Positions 1-11,570 of a stretch of 64,000 bases of DNA are shown one piece after another. The stretch spans positions 15,334,022 to 15,398,021 of the forward strand of contig NC_134465.1 in assembly GCF_047948215.1 (NCBI RefSeq). Reading direction: 5' to 3'. Within the stretch, counting starts at the first letter, position 1, and each line of letters starts with the position of its first letter. The translations under genes were made by a program, and so were the position numbers. Source of the DNA: Lycorma delicatula (lineage: Eukaryota > Arthropoda > Insecta > Hemiptera > Fulgoridae). The notes beneath the pieces are model-generated. The model saw nothing but the letters and a program-made list of their open reading frames with translations, did not search any database and was not told the origin of the DNA.

Positions 1-231
1 TAAATGAAATGAGAAAAGTAATAGAGGTATAATATATATATATATATTTTAATATTATATTTTCTGTTTATAAGAAAATCGAATTATTATAACCGTAATT
101 TTATGAAATAATTAAAAATAACGAGTAGATCGTACACGCAAACATCAAGTTTAAAATTACTCACCATTGTGAGTCCCTGCCTAAGCACTTACGAAAAAGA
201 CTCTGATACAAACGCAACATAACCTAAACTG
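1..231. other. AT-rich sequence, no gene seen
   Basis: AT-rich sequence with a short TA run near position 35-48. I see no coding or RNA signal. Confidence 0.5.
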
Positions 232-805
232 AAGTTATGCTGTATGTTACCGACTTTAAATCACGTGAATTGAAGAATGACTTGTCAAATCAATATCAAT
301 TTTCGCACGCACATCTCGGATACACTACTACAACATACCTACATTTTAATGAAATCGTTCTAGTAGTTTTGGAGATTTTCGAGCCGCAAAATTTTGTACG
401 TAGATGTTATTTTCGTAATCCTCATGCCCCACAAAATTAAGAAAACTCACTTTCACCGCGCAATCATACCGTCCGAGCGAAAAAAATACCTAACATTTTT
501 GTTATGTTGTCTGTTGTTGACCTTTAAATTCAGGAAGAGACTCGACCAATCTTCATAAAATTTTCACATGCACAACTTCAGATACACTACTACAGATTAT
601 ACAAATTTCAATGAAATTGATGCAGTAGTTTTAGAAATTTTCAAGCCACAAAGTATATACATAGGACTGTGTAACACTAGTATATATATAAAGAAATTAC
701 ATTATACATTTTAAGTGAATGGTATTTTCGTACTCATAATACCTCAAAACATATAGAACATTCAATTTAACGCTCCCCCTCCCGCGCAAGACAACCGTGC
801 GACCA
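232..805. repeat. diverged tandem duplication, two units of about 270-300 bp
   Basis: Two head-to-tail units can be aligned by eye, one from about 232 to 484 and one from about 500 to 805. Shared landmarks in the same order are a GTTATG...TGT start, GATACACTACTACA (near 318 and 581), ATGAAAT..TAGTAGTTTT (near 349 and 611), a TTTTC.AGCC.CAAA block, and a CCGCGCAA or CCGCGCAAGA block near the end. Identity looks roughly 65-75 percent. The open frame at 237-440 lies inside unit 1, is not kept in unit 2, and is not supported as a gene. Confidence 0.6.
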
Positions 806-924
806 AAAGTACCCATTTTTCCTTCAAAAAATCGATAAAAAATAAATTACACCATACAGCGTAACCTAACGTTCCCTCCTTGAATTCAATAATGTATATT
901 ATTTCTGTTTTTTAATTAACTTTT

Positions 925-1077
925 TTAATTTTTTTTTTGTTTTTTAGTTATTGCTTCAGATGATGAGATGAATGATTTGTAGCGTGAGTGAAAATGCCAT
1001 GTCTGACCGGGATTCGAACCTGGGACCTCCGGATGAAAGGCCGAGACGCTACCAATCGCGCTACGGAGGCCGGCAAC
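925..1077 (-). mobile_element. SINE-B copy 1 (tRNA-derived)
   Basis: Read on the minus strand this is a tRNA-like head followed by an A-rich tail. The head carries an A box (TAGCGCGATTGG), an anticodon-arm-like region around CTTTCAT, and a B box (GGTTCGAATCC) near 1011-1021. The body continues with GGCATTTTCACTCACGCTAC and a short stretch ending in CATCTGAAGCAATAACT, then runs of A (T on the plus strand at 910-945). It is the most complete of four copies; the others are at 12.1, 29.2 and 30.7 kb. Shared body sequence after the tRNA part shows this is a SINE and not a tRNA gene. Confidence 0.8.
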
Positions 1078-1196
1078 ATTTTTTAAGCTAATTTTCCCGA
1101 ACCCAACCCGTCGGTATTGTGTGAAATCATTGTCCCAAATCAATTTTTTAAAAACTGATTTTTCGAAATCGAAGGTTCTGAAGTTCATCTCGTAGT

Positions 1197-1390
1197 AAAA
1201 GTAAATTACTTTTATACGGATCTGAATACTAGACGGTGGATGTAGGTGTACTTTATTAGATGAGGTTCAATTAATCACACATCTTAACAACGATCGGGGT
1301 CGGCCTGAGTCTATATAAGATATCATCTTGTTTACAAGTCATACATATCCTTATCTCATTGAACCGTGAAGTGTGCTCAAGCTGAACAGA
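1197..1390 (+). mobile_element. SINE-A body fragment
   Basis: This matches the non-tRNA body of the SINE-A family found intact at 18.0 and 61.5 kb. It contains ACTTTTATACGGAT.TGAATACTAGA, a GTTCAATTAA.CACACATCT block and a late CATACATATC segment, in the same order. The tRNA head is missing, so it is a 5'-truncated and diverged copy. Confidence 0.65.
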
Positions 1391-3479
1391 TTGCAACTTA
1401 CATATCAGGAATAGAAAAACAATTCTGAATTTTCACGTTAATAAAATAGTTAAATATAAAGACAATTCCACTTTTACGGTAACATCCTTTATGAATGAGC
1501 GCAAACATATTAAACAAATAAGTCTTTGATTATATAAACAACAAAAAAAAATCAACCGAATCGGTTCAACCAAACAAAAAAAAATTTAATGGCATTCCAA
1601 ATCGCAGAAACATTCTCCTGGATAATACGATCACCGACAGCAAAATAACGAGATTCCAAGCCGAAACCAAAATCAAACATTAGATCCAAGAAAGGAATGT
1701 AAGATCGGAAAAGATGAAACGATACTGGGCAAAAGAAAGGCGCACAACACATCCAACATCGGATGAAACGAAAAAAAAAAAGAAAATACTTAAAGATTAG
1801 AACGATATAAATTTTTATATTTATTATATGTTTTTCGTTAAAATTTTCTGAATTTGGATTTATTTTGCAGTAATTTTTTATACTAAGCATCCTCGTGTAT
1901 TTATTTTATTTTTTTATATTTAAAATAATTAATATAGCCTTTAATCGTTGTTCGTTCTGTGACGCTGCTCTAACCAAGGTTCTGCCACGGTTTTCCTTGA
2001 TCCATCCAGTTCCTTTTATACGTTGAGTAAATAGCACATGCAATACCCGTTCCTGACGCGATTAGCCCGGTTAAAATAAAAGATTTATTTCGTTTTACAT
2101 CGGTCAAATTTTATTAGTTTCACTCGATCGTCAGTTAAATTAAACTAACTTTAATATAGTTAATAATAACATTTTCCTTTTTTTAAATATACGATTAAGT
2201 ACTATAACTTCTTTAGTAAGCCGCAATGAAGTCCGAGCTATCTCAAGTTTTCACGATTCGCTTTACTATCAGTCGCAATTAATTCGGGTAGCGTGGAACC
2301 GACACCTGGATTAATTTCTACTATACATATGCGTTCAAACTTTTGCAGGATCTCATAACCGAAAAGACAATAGGGGATTGACGTGAGATCGACGTCACTC
2401 TCCAAATTGATTTACTCATTATTTATTTAACAAGCGTTCCGTGTCAGGCTTAATAACGATTACCTATTTACAATTCTAATTTAAACGGTTTTCATAATCG
2501 TCAATATTTCAGTAATTTTTGTAAATCTATAATCAGATAAACGATATGCCGATTAAAAATAATGTTATTTTAATTTAATATAAATAAATTTATCGATGAA
2601 ATTTAATATACATGGAAATCTTCGTTAATTTTATTGTTACGGTTGTTAAAATAAATATCGCCGAAAGCTTCAAAACGTTTAAAATTAAAAATAAATAAAT
2701 AAACCAAAATTAATAACAAAGAACCGGTCCTTTTTTATGAAAAAATAAAAACACAAGAGTATAACATGCAAATAAGATTTATTAAAATCATTCCTACACG
2801 TTTGAAATTGTCAGTGCTTAACCAGGATACGTTAAAATATAGTCTGTTCGAATTATTATTATTACATGACGTATGCTATTATTTTTGTTAGTGGTTCCGT
2901 TCTTTTATAACACTACGTAATTTTTTATTAATTGAAATTTAAATTAAAATAAAAAAAAGTTAGTTTGACTATTATTATAGAATTGAATCCAGAAGTCTGT
3001 ACGTATGTAGTAAAATGAGAGGCGGTGTTGACCACAGACGTTTACATGTATATCTAACACTAATGTTCAGGAAACAACGCCTCCTCTGAAAATTATTATC
3101 AAAAGAAATCTACAGCTCGTGTTATTTTATAACGTTAAGTTAGTTGTTTTGTAGCAGATTTTTTAGTTAAAAAATAAAAACGCTACTCTTAATTTCAAAA
3201 TTATTATCTATAATTTAAAAAACAAAAACAGTATATATTATTATTGAAAAATTTATTTTCGAAAATTTAACTGTCTATTGTACAGTAAAAAAAAAAGTTT
3301 TAGTTTCTCTTTAAATTTCATTTGTGAATTCGGCACCAAATTAAATACAGCTAATAATTTATTAAATTTTTATTAACTGCGACTTCAAAAAGTGAAATTT
3401 GAAGAAATATAGTAAAAAATGTTTTTTCGCCGCTGCAGGATTTTATTACTTTCCCGGCCGAATAGTCTTATAGTATTAT
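1391..3479. other. AT-rich stretch without a supported gene
   Basis: I see no coding or RNA signal. The minus-strand frame at 1552-1890 has strongly biased, low-complexity residues and no recognisable motif. Confidence 0.5.
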
Positions 3480-5345
3480 ACACTACTCCATATAAGTGAG
3501 GATATGATGACGTGTCTAATTTTCCACGTCAGGATTTTTGCATTTTCTGACGTTTCACCTTTCCACCAAAAAAATCTTAGAATTGAAAAATTGCAGAAGG
3601 ATGTACGTATATGTTTGCATCTTTTTTGTTTTTTCAATCCGCAGATTGGAACCTGTTATGATGATTTTTATATAAGGGGCATTAATGCTGTTTAATTTTG
3701 GACGTAATCGGTGAAGATAAGGGAAATACGGACCCGTATCTCAATTTTTATTCAAAGGGTAAGTTATTTTTTAGTCATATTCAAGTCTACGTTAAGGAAT
3801 AAGGGTGTAAACCTTTGTTCTTTGTTCATCTTATACTAATTAGATAATTCCCTTATATTAATTCGTCGTTTCGCTTATATATTGGGGTGCGGTATAATAA
3901 GCCTAATTTTTTTATTATTATTTTGTTGTAGATATTTTCAGACTAGGATAATCCGATTTTAATGAAATTATAAAACGACTTCTTAATACTGGGCGAGGCG
4001 TTGATATTAATTTAAGTTTGGTCACGATTAGCCCGAGAGGTGAAGAGATGTTGTCATCGTGGATCCTATATCTCAAAATTTGACTTGGAGTAGAATCGTT
4101 TTTTAAAATAATCCTTTACTTGCATACTTAACATATTTTACTGTTCCATTTAATTTCCCTCCCAAGTAATAAATAGTCTGTTGACGGCGAAGCCCTCGGT
4201 CTTTTTTCGATTTTATTTTATTTTCATTCGTTTCACTTTTTTACATTTTTTTTTATATTTACAATATGGAGAGAACAAAAGATATTGCCCTCATAAAAAT
4301 AATCAGTTCGCAAAAGAAAGGCGGGAAAACTAATTTTTAACAAAACAAATAACAAAGGATGAGAGAAGGAACGTAAACAAAAAATATGTAAAGCGTTTGT
4401 ATCAAGATAAAAGTTTTTGACGTGCCGAAATCGGGAATCTTTTGTTCCTAAATCTAATTAGCTTTTTGTAAAATACTTTAAATTATGGAATGAGGTTGGA
4501 TACCGTAAGGAAATAAAATCAAATACTAAGCGATTACAAAAAAAAAAAAATATTAGCGCGGCATTTTCATTTAACAAATATTTCTCTCGTATTTTTGGAG
4601 AGAGGAAAAAAGAGATTAAAGAAAATTTTTTTTTGTAATCGGACTTCCAAACGATCACGCAGGCATAGTCCTGATTTTCTTTACCGAAATATATTCATTC
4701 TTTCCCTTAACTTTTCTATCCTTTCTTCTGTCCATCCGCTGTTTTTCCTTTCCTCTTTGTTTGGAAATTTAGAAGCATCCACTGGTTTTCTAAAAGATTG
4801 TTAATGGAAACTATTTATCAGCAATATTTAATAGTTTTAAATTTCTTTAAACCGGCTTATGTTGGTTTTCTTTTTTCAAAAAAATTAAATATTTGTTTTG
4901 TTAATCTAGTTCGTACGTTATACAAAATAACTATAAAATTTTATTTTTATTTTTACGATCTATTTCAAAAATTTTGATAAATTTATACTGATTTTCTTAA
5001 TTTATAAATATTATTCTCCAGTTTTAGGCCCTGGATTTTTTTAAATTCTTCATTTTACCCTAGACTTTTTCTTGAGAAATTCTACGGAAATTATTTCGCG
5101 CTATGTAACACTACGAGTAACTACGGTTTTACAGCGCGTTAATTTCGCATTTTTTGATGATTTTTTTATTAAAAATGTTTGTCGTAAGATAAGCCGTTTC
5201 CATTTTTTGTGCACCGATCCAATCCCGTATCTAAAAATCTCACTTGGCGAGTAAACTTTTTTTATATGCGACTTTATTTGCATATTTATATACTTTAAAG
5301 CTTCATTTATTTTTCTCTAGTAGCAGCCTGTCGAGGGTGTTGCTT
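3480..5345 (+). repeat. dispersed repeat family E, two or more degenerate copies
   Basis: The clearest copy is about 3890-4215. It begins with GCCTAATTTTT, has TTTTCAGA about 60 bp later, then an AAGAGATG...ATC.TG block followed by TCTCAAAATTT, and ends with AAGTAATAAATAGTCTGT and GGCGAAGCCCTCGG. The same landmarks occur at 20385-20745 and the end alone at 33085-33145. A poorer copy ends near 5310-5335 (GTCGAGGGTGTTGC). The terminal consensus GAGGGCGAAGCCCTC would form a 6-bp hairpin. I do not recognise the family and see no coding capacity. Confidence 0.5.
4640..4802 (-). other. short open minus-strand stretch, not recognised
   Basis: The minus strand reads about 40 codons without a stop. 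It includes DASKFPNKEERK and GWTEERIEKLRERMN, and has a more protein-like composition than its surroundings. No start, family or neighbours support it. It may be a scrap of a transposon protein or chance. Confidence 0.15.
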
Positions 5346-5419
5346 AGGAGGAAGTGAGGGGTTATATAGGAGCGCTTTTTTTTTCTTTTTTTTTTCCCCC
5401 TATTCCCTCGAGCCGGTTA

Positions 5420-5760
5420 TCCAATTAAGTATACGCAGCCCGAGGAAGTGTCCTTTTACTCAAAGGAGGCCTCCCCACCCACCGACTGTATGTCCGGCAC
5501 GGTAGGTCGGCCCCCCCGGTCGGATCTTTTCTTTTTGTTTTCTTTACATTGCCTGCCTCAAATTCCCAGGGCAGGAACCGAGTCCGACTATGTCGTCCCC
5601 AGCCCCAGCCCCGGGAACCGGGTGTCGGTCTTTTGGTGTTGCCTGCCTCTAACCCCGCAGAAGGTAGGCCAGGCCCGACTATGTCGTTCCCAACCATCAA
5701 CTACGAAGCCGGGTTTCGGTCTTTACATTCCCAGTCCGATCTCGTAACGCCTACTCGCGG
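5420..5760. repeat. GC-rich block with about 90-bp tandem duplication
   Basis: This is an abrupt island of high GC in AT-rich DNA. Two adjacent units of about 90 bp start at 5551 and 5641. Both contain GCCTGCCTC, a GACTATGTCGT..CCCA core, and a CGGGT.TCGGTCTTT end. A partial third unit precedes them (GGTCGGATC, TTTACATTGCC). The overlapping open frames on both strands follow from low stop density in GC-rich sequence and do not look like proteins. Confidence 0.6.
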
Positions 5761-6958
5761 TCGTAGGTTTCATAAAGAGACAATACTCATGAATATCCTA
5801 GTTCTACAATTACTTCAGTCTTTATTAGTACCCCATACGTCTTTCAGTATCATTTTTCTTTTTTAAAACTAAAAAGGAGAATTTTTCAAAATTATTCCAA
5901 TTTTGTCTAGAACTCAATATGAAGCTAATTAGTTCCTCGGGTGTGAGATTCTGTATTCCCGTGCGGGCTTTTTTTAAAAATTATTTTACTTATTTACTGT
6001 ATTATACAGATACATTAAAGATTTTGTGCTATTTAATTTTAACGATTGTAATTATACCTGTAAGCAAAAATAAATAACCTGTAACAAAAAGAGTAGAAAC
6101 TAGAATATATATTTATAGTAACTGAAATAGTAATAAAATCATTACTTAAAAGCTATAACAATAAAAATAATGATCAAAAAATAAGTTATATAAATGTGAT
6201 TTGATAAATTTCGGTGGTACTTCTCCCTACATAATTCATAATTATGAATTTCAGCTTTACAGAAGTTTCAATTCGAATGATTTTGATATCTTTTTTACAG
6301 TTGATATAAATTAAAAATCATAACGTATTATTTAAAAACATCTAAGGTACCTCCCAAGAAACGGAAAGAATTTTAGGACGTGTAAGGGAAAATAAAAACA
6401 TCTTTTAGGGTCCGGAAACGCTTTGCTTTTGGGATATAGTTTGTGAAAAATTTTACCGTCATTTCTCTTTCAAGGGTAAACTGTAGCCGTACTAAAGTAC
6501 TTGGAGGTTAAATTAAGTAGTAAATTTAATGGTTTTTAACCTGGAAAATTGAATAAACCAAGCTTTCAACTGTAACTGGAATAAGTTTGGAAAAAAAATT
6601 ATATAAAACAAAAAGTTGTTGTTCAAAAATACAATTTCTAGATTTGACGTAAAATAAATTCGTTAAATTGGAAGTAAAAAAATAAATTTTGCTACAAAAC
6701 TTGTAAAAATTTAATTTTGAGTAAATGTACATAAGCATCGTCGACGGCATTTAAAGAAAGAAGAATTTAAGAAATTTCACTTTTATTAAAGACAAATTAG
6801 ATCGAATCTTTGCAGAAAAATATTGTATTACGATTTTAATCGGAAATGAAAATCGTTTCAATATTTGAAAATATCTGTAAACAAATTCGATTACGAAAAA
6901 TAAATAAATAAAAATGTATAGATCTTTCAATTTAATTTAACTTTCAATTTGAGAACTC
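5761..6958. other. AT-rich stretch without a supported gene
   Basis: I see no coding, RNA or clear repeat signal here. The only open frame, 6526-6750 minus, is low in complexity and has no motif. Confidence 0.5.
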
Positions 6959-7015
6959 ATTCTCTCTCTCTCTCTGTCTGTGTCTCTCTCTCAATCTGTG
7001 TGTGTGTTGTATGTG
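6959..7015. repeat. TC/TG microsatellite
   Basis: Runs of CT and GT repeats lie directly upstream of the 5' truncation point of LINE A1. The LINE homology begins at about 7016, so the microsatellite may mark the insertion site. Confidence 0.85.
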
Positions 7016-8273
7016 TCATGTATCAAAAATCTTAACTAGAATTCTATACAGAAGAATTGAGAGGAGAGGGGAAGAAGTGTTAGGAGAAGACCAATTTGGT
7101 TTCAAGAAAAGTATAGGGACAAGGGAAGCAATTTTAGGCCTCAGATTAATAGTAGAAGAAAGATTAAAGGAAAACAAACCGACATACTTGGCGTTTATAG
7201 ACCTAGAAAAGGCATTCGATAACGTAGACTGGAATAAAATGTTCAGCCTTTTAAAAAAATTAGGGTTCAAATACAGAGATAGAAGAACAATTGCTAACAT
7301 GTACAGGAACCAAACAGCAACAGTAATAATCGAAGAACATAAGAAAGAAGCCGTAATAAGAAAGGGAGTCCGACAAGGATGTTCCCTATCTCCGTTACTT
7401 TTTAATCTTTACATGGAACTAGCAGTTAATGATGTTAAAGAACAATTTAGATTCGGAGCAACAGTACAAGGTGAAAAGATAAAGATGCTACGATTTGCTG
7501 ATGATATAGTAATTCTAGCCGAGAGTTAAAAAGGATTTACGAGAAACAATGAACGGCATAGATGAAGTCCTACGCAAGAACTATCGCGTGAAAATAAACA
7601 AGAACAAAACAAAAGTAATGAAATGTAGTAGAAATAACAAAGATGGACCACTGAATGTGAAAATAGGAGGAGAAAAGATTATGGAGGTAGAAGAATTTTG
7701 TTATTTGAGAGGTAGAATTACTAAAGATGGACGAAGCAGGAGCGATATAAAATGCCGAATAGCACAAGCTAAACGAGCCTTCAGTAAGAAATATAATTTG
7801 TTTACATCAAAAATTAATTTAAATGTCAGGAGAAGATTTTTGTAAATATATGTTTGGAGTGTCGCTTTATATGGAAGTGAAACTTGGACGATCGGAGTAT
7901 CTGAGAAGAAAAGATGAGAAGCTTTTGAAATGCGGTGCTATAGGAGAATGTTAAAAATCAGATGGGTGGATAAATTGACAAATGAAGAGGTATTGCGGCA
8001 AATAGATGAAGAAAGAAGGATTTGGAAAAATATAGTTAAAAGAAGAGACAGAGTTATAGGCCACATGCTAAGGCATCCTGGAATAGTCGCTTTAATATTG
8101 GAAGGACAGGTAGAAGGAAAAAATTGTGTAGGCAGGCCACGTTTGGAATATGTAAAACAAATTGTTAGGGATGTAGGATGTAGAGGGTATACTGAAATGA
8201 AACGACTAGCACTAGATAGGGAATCTTGGAGAGCTGCATCAAACCAGTCAAATGACTGAAGACAAAAAAAAAA
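7016..8273 (+). pseudogene. LINE family A copy 1: 5'-truncated reverse transcriptase
   Basis: This is the reverse transcriptase part and C-terminal tail of a non-LTR retrotransposon of the endonuclease-RT type. The clade is probably RTE-like, judged by the matching endonuclease in copy A3, but this is uncertain. Visible RT motifs are FIDLEKAFDNVDW (near 7195), VRQGCSLSPLLFNLYM (near 7368) and LRFADDIVILAES (near 7488). The tail keeps CYLRGRITKDGRSRSDIK and RMLKIRWVDK. An extra T after GAGAGT (about 7527) shifts the frame. Two nonsense codons follow, TAA near 7843 and TGA near 7916. The stop is in TCAAATGACTGA, almost directly before a run of about 10 A. The 5' end is cut at the microsatellite, so endonuclease and early RT are missing. 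The copy is dead. Confidence 0.88.
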
Positions 8274-8329
8274 GATCGTTCAAAAAGTCCTTTATTGTTT
8301 ATTAAACATTCTTCTACAACCTTACAAGT

Positions 8330-8405
8330 AGTAGCGCATCAGGTCAAATAACCTAGGAGGCCGATTAATTGGTCCGCCACGACCGATCAAATCATTCACA
8401 AATCT
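8330..8405 (-). pseudogene. scrap of a mariner/IS630-like DDE transposase
   Basis: On the minus strand the sequence reads DLIGRGGPINRPPRLFDLMRY, followed by YL, a stop and GC. It resembles the conserved WIGRGGPI.WPPRSPDLTPLDFFLWG region of insect transposases of this superfamily, which holds the second catalytic aspartate. Here the SPDLT core has become LFDLM. About 25 codons are recognisable, so the assignment rests on pattern memory only. Confidence 0.4.
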
Positions 8406-8583
8406 TATATTCAAATGACTCCAAACTTTTTGACAAAAACGAGAAGGTACCCTCATTAGGAAAAATTGTAATATTTATTTTGTTAATTTATTTTCATACA
8501 AGCGACCAAAAATTTCAGTTTTCTTTTTCTCATTGTATAGTGTTTTTTTTTTTCAAAATTGGAATAATTTTAAATATATATAT

Positions 8584-8722
8584 ATTACGTTCGAGTTTCG
8601 GACCGCCGGGAATTACCTTTGAGAGTAACCGTTGCAGACGGGAGGGCAGCGCAGAACACACGGTATTCAAGTGCGATCGGTTCTTGCAGCACAGTGTAAG
8701 AATTATCCGTACAAACATGGCT
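8584..8722 (+). pseudogene. R1-like retrotransposon C-terminal scrap (zinc-knuckle region)
   Basis: About 40 codons read FGPPGITFESN, then CRREGSAEHTVFKCDRF and a short rest. The EHT.F.CDR.. spacing is typical of the C-terminal CCHC knuckle region of R1 and related Jockey-superfamily polyproteins. It lies 360 bp upstream of a longer R1-like relic, and could be part of another copy of a related element. Nothing upstream shows the reverse transcriptase. Confidence 0.45.
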
Positions 8723-9077
8723 TAATAGGTATCGGAATGAATTCGGATTTATTTCTGTTCGAAGGAGGCCTAGCTCTGAGGAGTAGTAATCGATAAAAAA
8801 AGTAGATATTCCCAGAATTAACTCTTTATTCAGAATTTAACTCGCATATTTTATTTTGAAAAATGTTTATTTTCGATGTAATGAGTTATCGTACATCAAA
8901 CCTAAAGAATTGTGTTAGCGACATCAATTTTTTGTGGTTTAAATAATTCTCTCAAAAATTATCTGAGATACAGATTTGCGATCCGTTATATTAGATTTTT
9001 CAGTTCACAAAACGAATGAAATTATTAAAATATATCCCTTAATTTAAATTCGAAGAATTTTGGTATAGTTTCATTTT

Positions 9078-10510
9078 GTAATCAGCCGAGTAAGGGTTCA
9101 TAAGTACCTAGGTGTTTTGTTTGATGATTAGTTGCTTTTTAGCAACCGCATTAAGCAAGTTGCGACGGACGCCGTCTCTGGGATGCACAAACTTAGAAGG
9201 ATTGCTCGGAAAGATTACGGGCTCTCGGGTCGCCAAATGTACTTGGTGTACCGAGGTGTCTTCGAGAATATGATCGCATACGCGGCGCCAGTCTGGGCGC
9301 ATAGGTTGGATAGAAATAGAGCACTGCTTCAAAATTTAAGGAGTGCCCAGTGCAGAGCCTTAATTGTATGCACTGGTGTTTTTAAAACAACCTCCTACGA
9401 GGCTACCACCGTATTGGGAAAGGCTCTCCCAATCGATTTAGTGGTGAAAGTTCGAACAGCCATGTGGAAGTTGCGAAGAGGTCGGGAAACCGAGGTATTT
9501 GGGATGCGGTTTCGAGCCGGGCTAGAACCGGAGCGGAACGACTATCACAATGCACCGGGTCCAAATTTCGTTCAGTTGCCCATTTCCCGCCTGCGGAAGA
9601 GGCTATGGAGCCTCGCGATGGATGCATGGCAGCATGAATGGCACACCACGAATAAGGGAAGATCTCTGTATAGATTTATACAGGATCTGGCGGGATGGTA
9701 TGCCTCGAATTCATTTTTAAGGGCGGCGGGTGCCCAATTGCTCACCAACCATGTGAATTTGATGCAATATCTGTTCAGGTTTCGCCTAGCGGCTGATGAG
9801 TTTTGTGTCTGCGGGGAGGTCCAGTCGAACGAACATATGATGTTCGACTGCCCTGCTCTTGGGGGGGGGGGGGCAGACACCAGGCCACCCTGGAACTTAG
9901 AGGTCAGGGGGAAAACTGGCCGCTCATAAACGGCGAATCGATGTGGCGAGAGCCGCATTGTCGGACAGTGTGGGGGTCCCTCGATGAGGTTGCGATGTTC
10001 AACCGTCATCGTTAGATTTTAAATTTAAATGGGATTTATTGATTCCTATAGCGGAGCTGTGGGAAGTCCTTATCCGAAATAATGGCTGGCCACCAGCCAG
10101 TAAAAGCTCCAAGCGCTTTAAATGGTGGACAGGCACTAGCTGGCTGACAGCGACCGAGGCGTGGCGGTTTAAAAACCGTCTTTTATTGTATAACTACGTA
10201 GTTTTAATTGTAACAAGGGGTGCACCTCCCCGATTTAGTTTTAATGTGGACAAGTAGCCGTATTGTAGCCGTATTGTGGACAAGTAGCCCAAATACGGTG
10301 GTAGGGACACTTAAGTGGGTGCTGTACGGCACCCTGATTAACCACTCACGCTAGTTACGAGCTCATTAGGAGCATTTAGGATACGAGGTCGCAAATCTGT
10401 GTCTGAGGCACAGTAGCCGTTTATTGGCACAGACATTTGGTCTATGCTCTAGGGCGACCGAATGGGGTGGTGGCGGGAGAGATGCCAGCTAACCAATAGC
10501 TTTATTTTAC
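9078..10510 (+). pseudogene. R1-like LINE: C-terminal half and 3' UTR
   Basis: The frame enters at HKYLGVLFDD (9095-9125), the late RT motif. It has a stop right after it and then runs open from 9132 to 9928, including LRRIARKDYGLSGRQM, YAAPVWAHRLDRNRALL and RLRKRLWSLAMDAWQ. A C-terminal knuckle CVCGEVQSNEHMMFDCPALG (C-x-C-x8-H-x4-C) ends at a run of 10 G (9859-9868), where the frame shifts. The shifted frame continues to a stop near 10014. Composition is much richer in GC than the flanks. The 3' UTR runs to about 10500 and ends with GGGCGACCGAATGGGGTGGTGGC, also present at 52.69 kb. Endonuclease and core RT are absent, so the copy is 5'-truncated. It does not sit in rDNA, the usual target of true R1. 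Confidence 0.8.
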
Positions 10511-10689
10511 CCTCGGAGCAGAAATTAATGCAAAGGTTTTCGTAAGCTGTAACTCGAGAAAAAAGTCTTTCCGTTCTCAAATTTATATAACATTTTTTTT
10601 TTCTTTATTCATTATTCTTTAATAAAACCCGTCCTGAAATCCTTTCCGTTTCTTCGTCATATACTCTGTATAAAAAATAACAACTGAAA

Positions 10690-11150
10690 ATGTAGGAAGT
10701 GATAATTACGCATAGGTTGACACAAAAGCACAGAAATGCAGGATATGAATCCGAAAATCGGTCAAATGACCGATCGTTAAAAAAGAAAACCTTTTTATAT
10801 TAGAATTATTAAATTTATATTAATCAAATTATCTGTAAATGTACATGGACAGACACGCTGAAAATCGAAGAACTAATAACAAAAGGATAGTTGGGGAGAA
10901 TTGAAGCTCAAGCAGAGTAATCAAAAATAAGAAAGTAGAGACATACCCGGAGAGATAAAGGGTTGACTAAACGGTTAAGGATCAGTAGCAGGTGAAAAAA
11001 AGAGACCGGCAAAAAGTAAAAATTATAGACGATCTAAAAGATATCAAGAAGGTATCAGGATGTTAAAGTTTAGCTGGAAATAGAGGATAATAGAGAAGAA
11101 CATGGTTCAAGAATACAAGTGAACTGCCTCGAGGCAGGGCAGGGTAGAAC
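10690..11150 (+). pseudogene. possible LINE 3'-end relic
   Basis: The region is purine-rich, and one frame contains KSKNYRRSKRYQEG while another contains KIIDDLKDIKKVSG. These resemble the K-rich tail of LINE proteins that usually ends with a W-containing helix. Stops occur in all frames. This is a weak call that depends on general resemblance. Confidence 0.25.
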
Positions 11151-11399
11151 TAAATATAAAATAATTTAAAATAAAAATTTGTTCTAAATTAATTAACGGA
11201 TATTTTCTCGTTTTCAGCTTTAATTTTGTATTTAGTATTATATAAGAACTCTGTTATTTTACTTTATTGTTCATTATAAAAATAATAAGAAATAATTGTT
11301 AAGATTTTTGTATGAACGAGTAAAAAAAGAATTCAGTTTGAAACGATACACGATAAATGATGGTAATATTACCTCTGCGATAACATATTTTTGCTTTTA

Positions 11400-11570
11400 G
11401 TACGATAAACTGCGTTTAAAACTCTGTTATCAGCGCCGCTTCTGCTTTCCGTTAATGACGTCATGCTTAACGCTCGGTTGGCAGCGACAGGAATCGACAG
11501 GCACGAGTACAAAACCTCAGTGCGTCGCGATGACATCGTCTTGACGTCCTTTACTTTGTATTAATAAAAG
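11400..11570. promoter_or_regulatory. CpG-containing block with perfect CRE site
   Basis: TGACGTCA, the palindromic CREB/ATF site, lies at 11456-11463. A TCAGTG initiator-like hexamer is at 11517-11522, and a second TGACGTCC half-match is near 11552. The block has more CpG than its surroundings. No TATA box stands at the expected distance and no open frame follows, so promoter activity is inference. Confidence 0.25.

Noticed and set aside
1006..1076. A tRNA gene on the minus strand (also at 12150, 29170 and 30730)
   Set aside because: All four share sequence after the tRNA-like part and have mismatched acceptor stems, so they are SINE-B heads.
5425..5866. Overlapping proline-rich frames on both strands
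   Set aside because: They result from the GC-rich tandem block; the repeats are not kept in one frame and no domain is seen.
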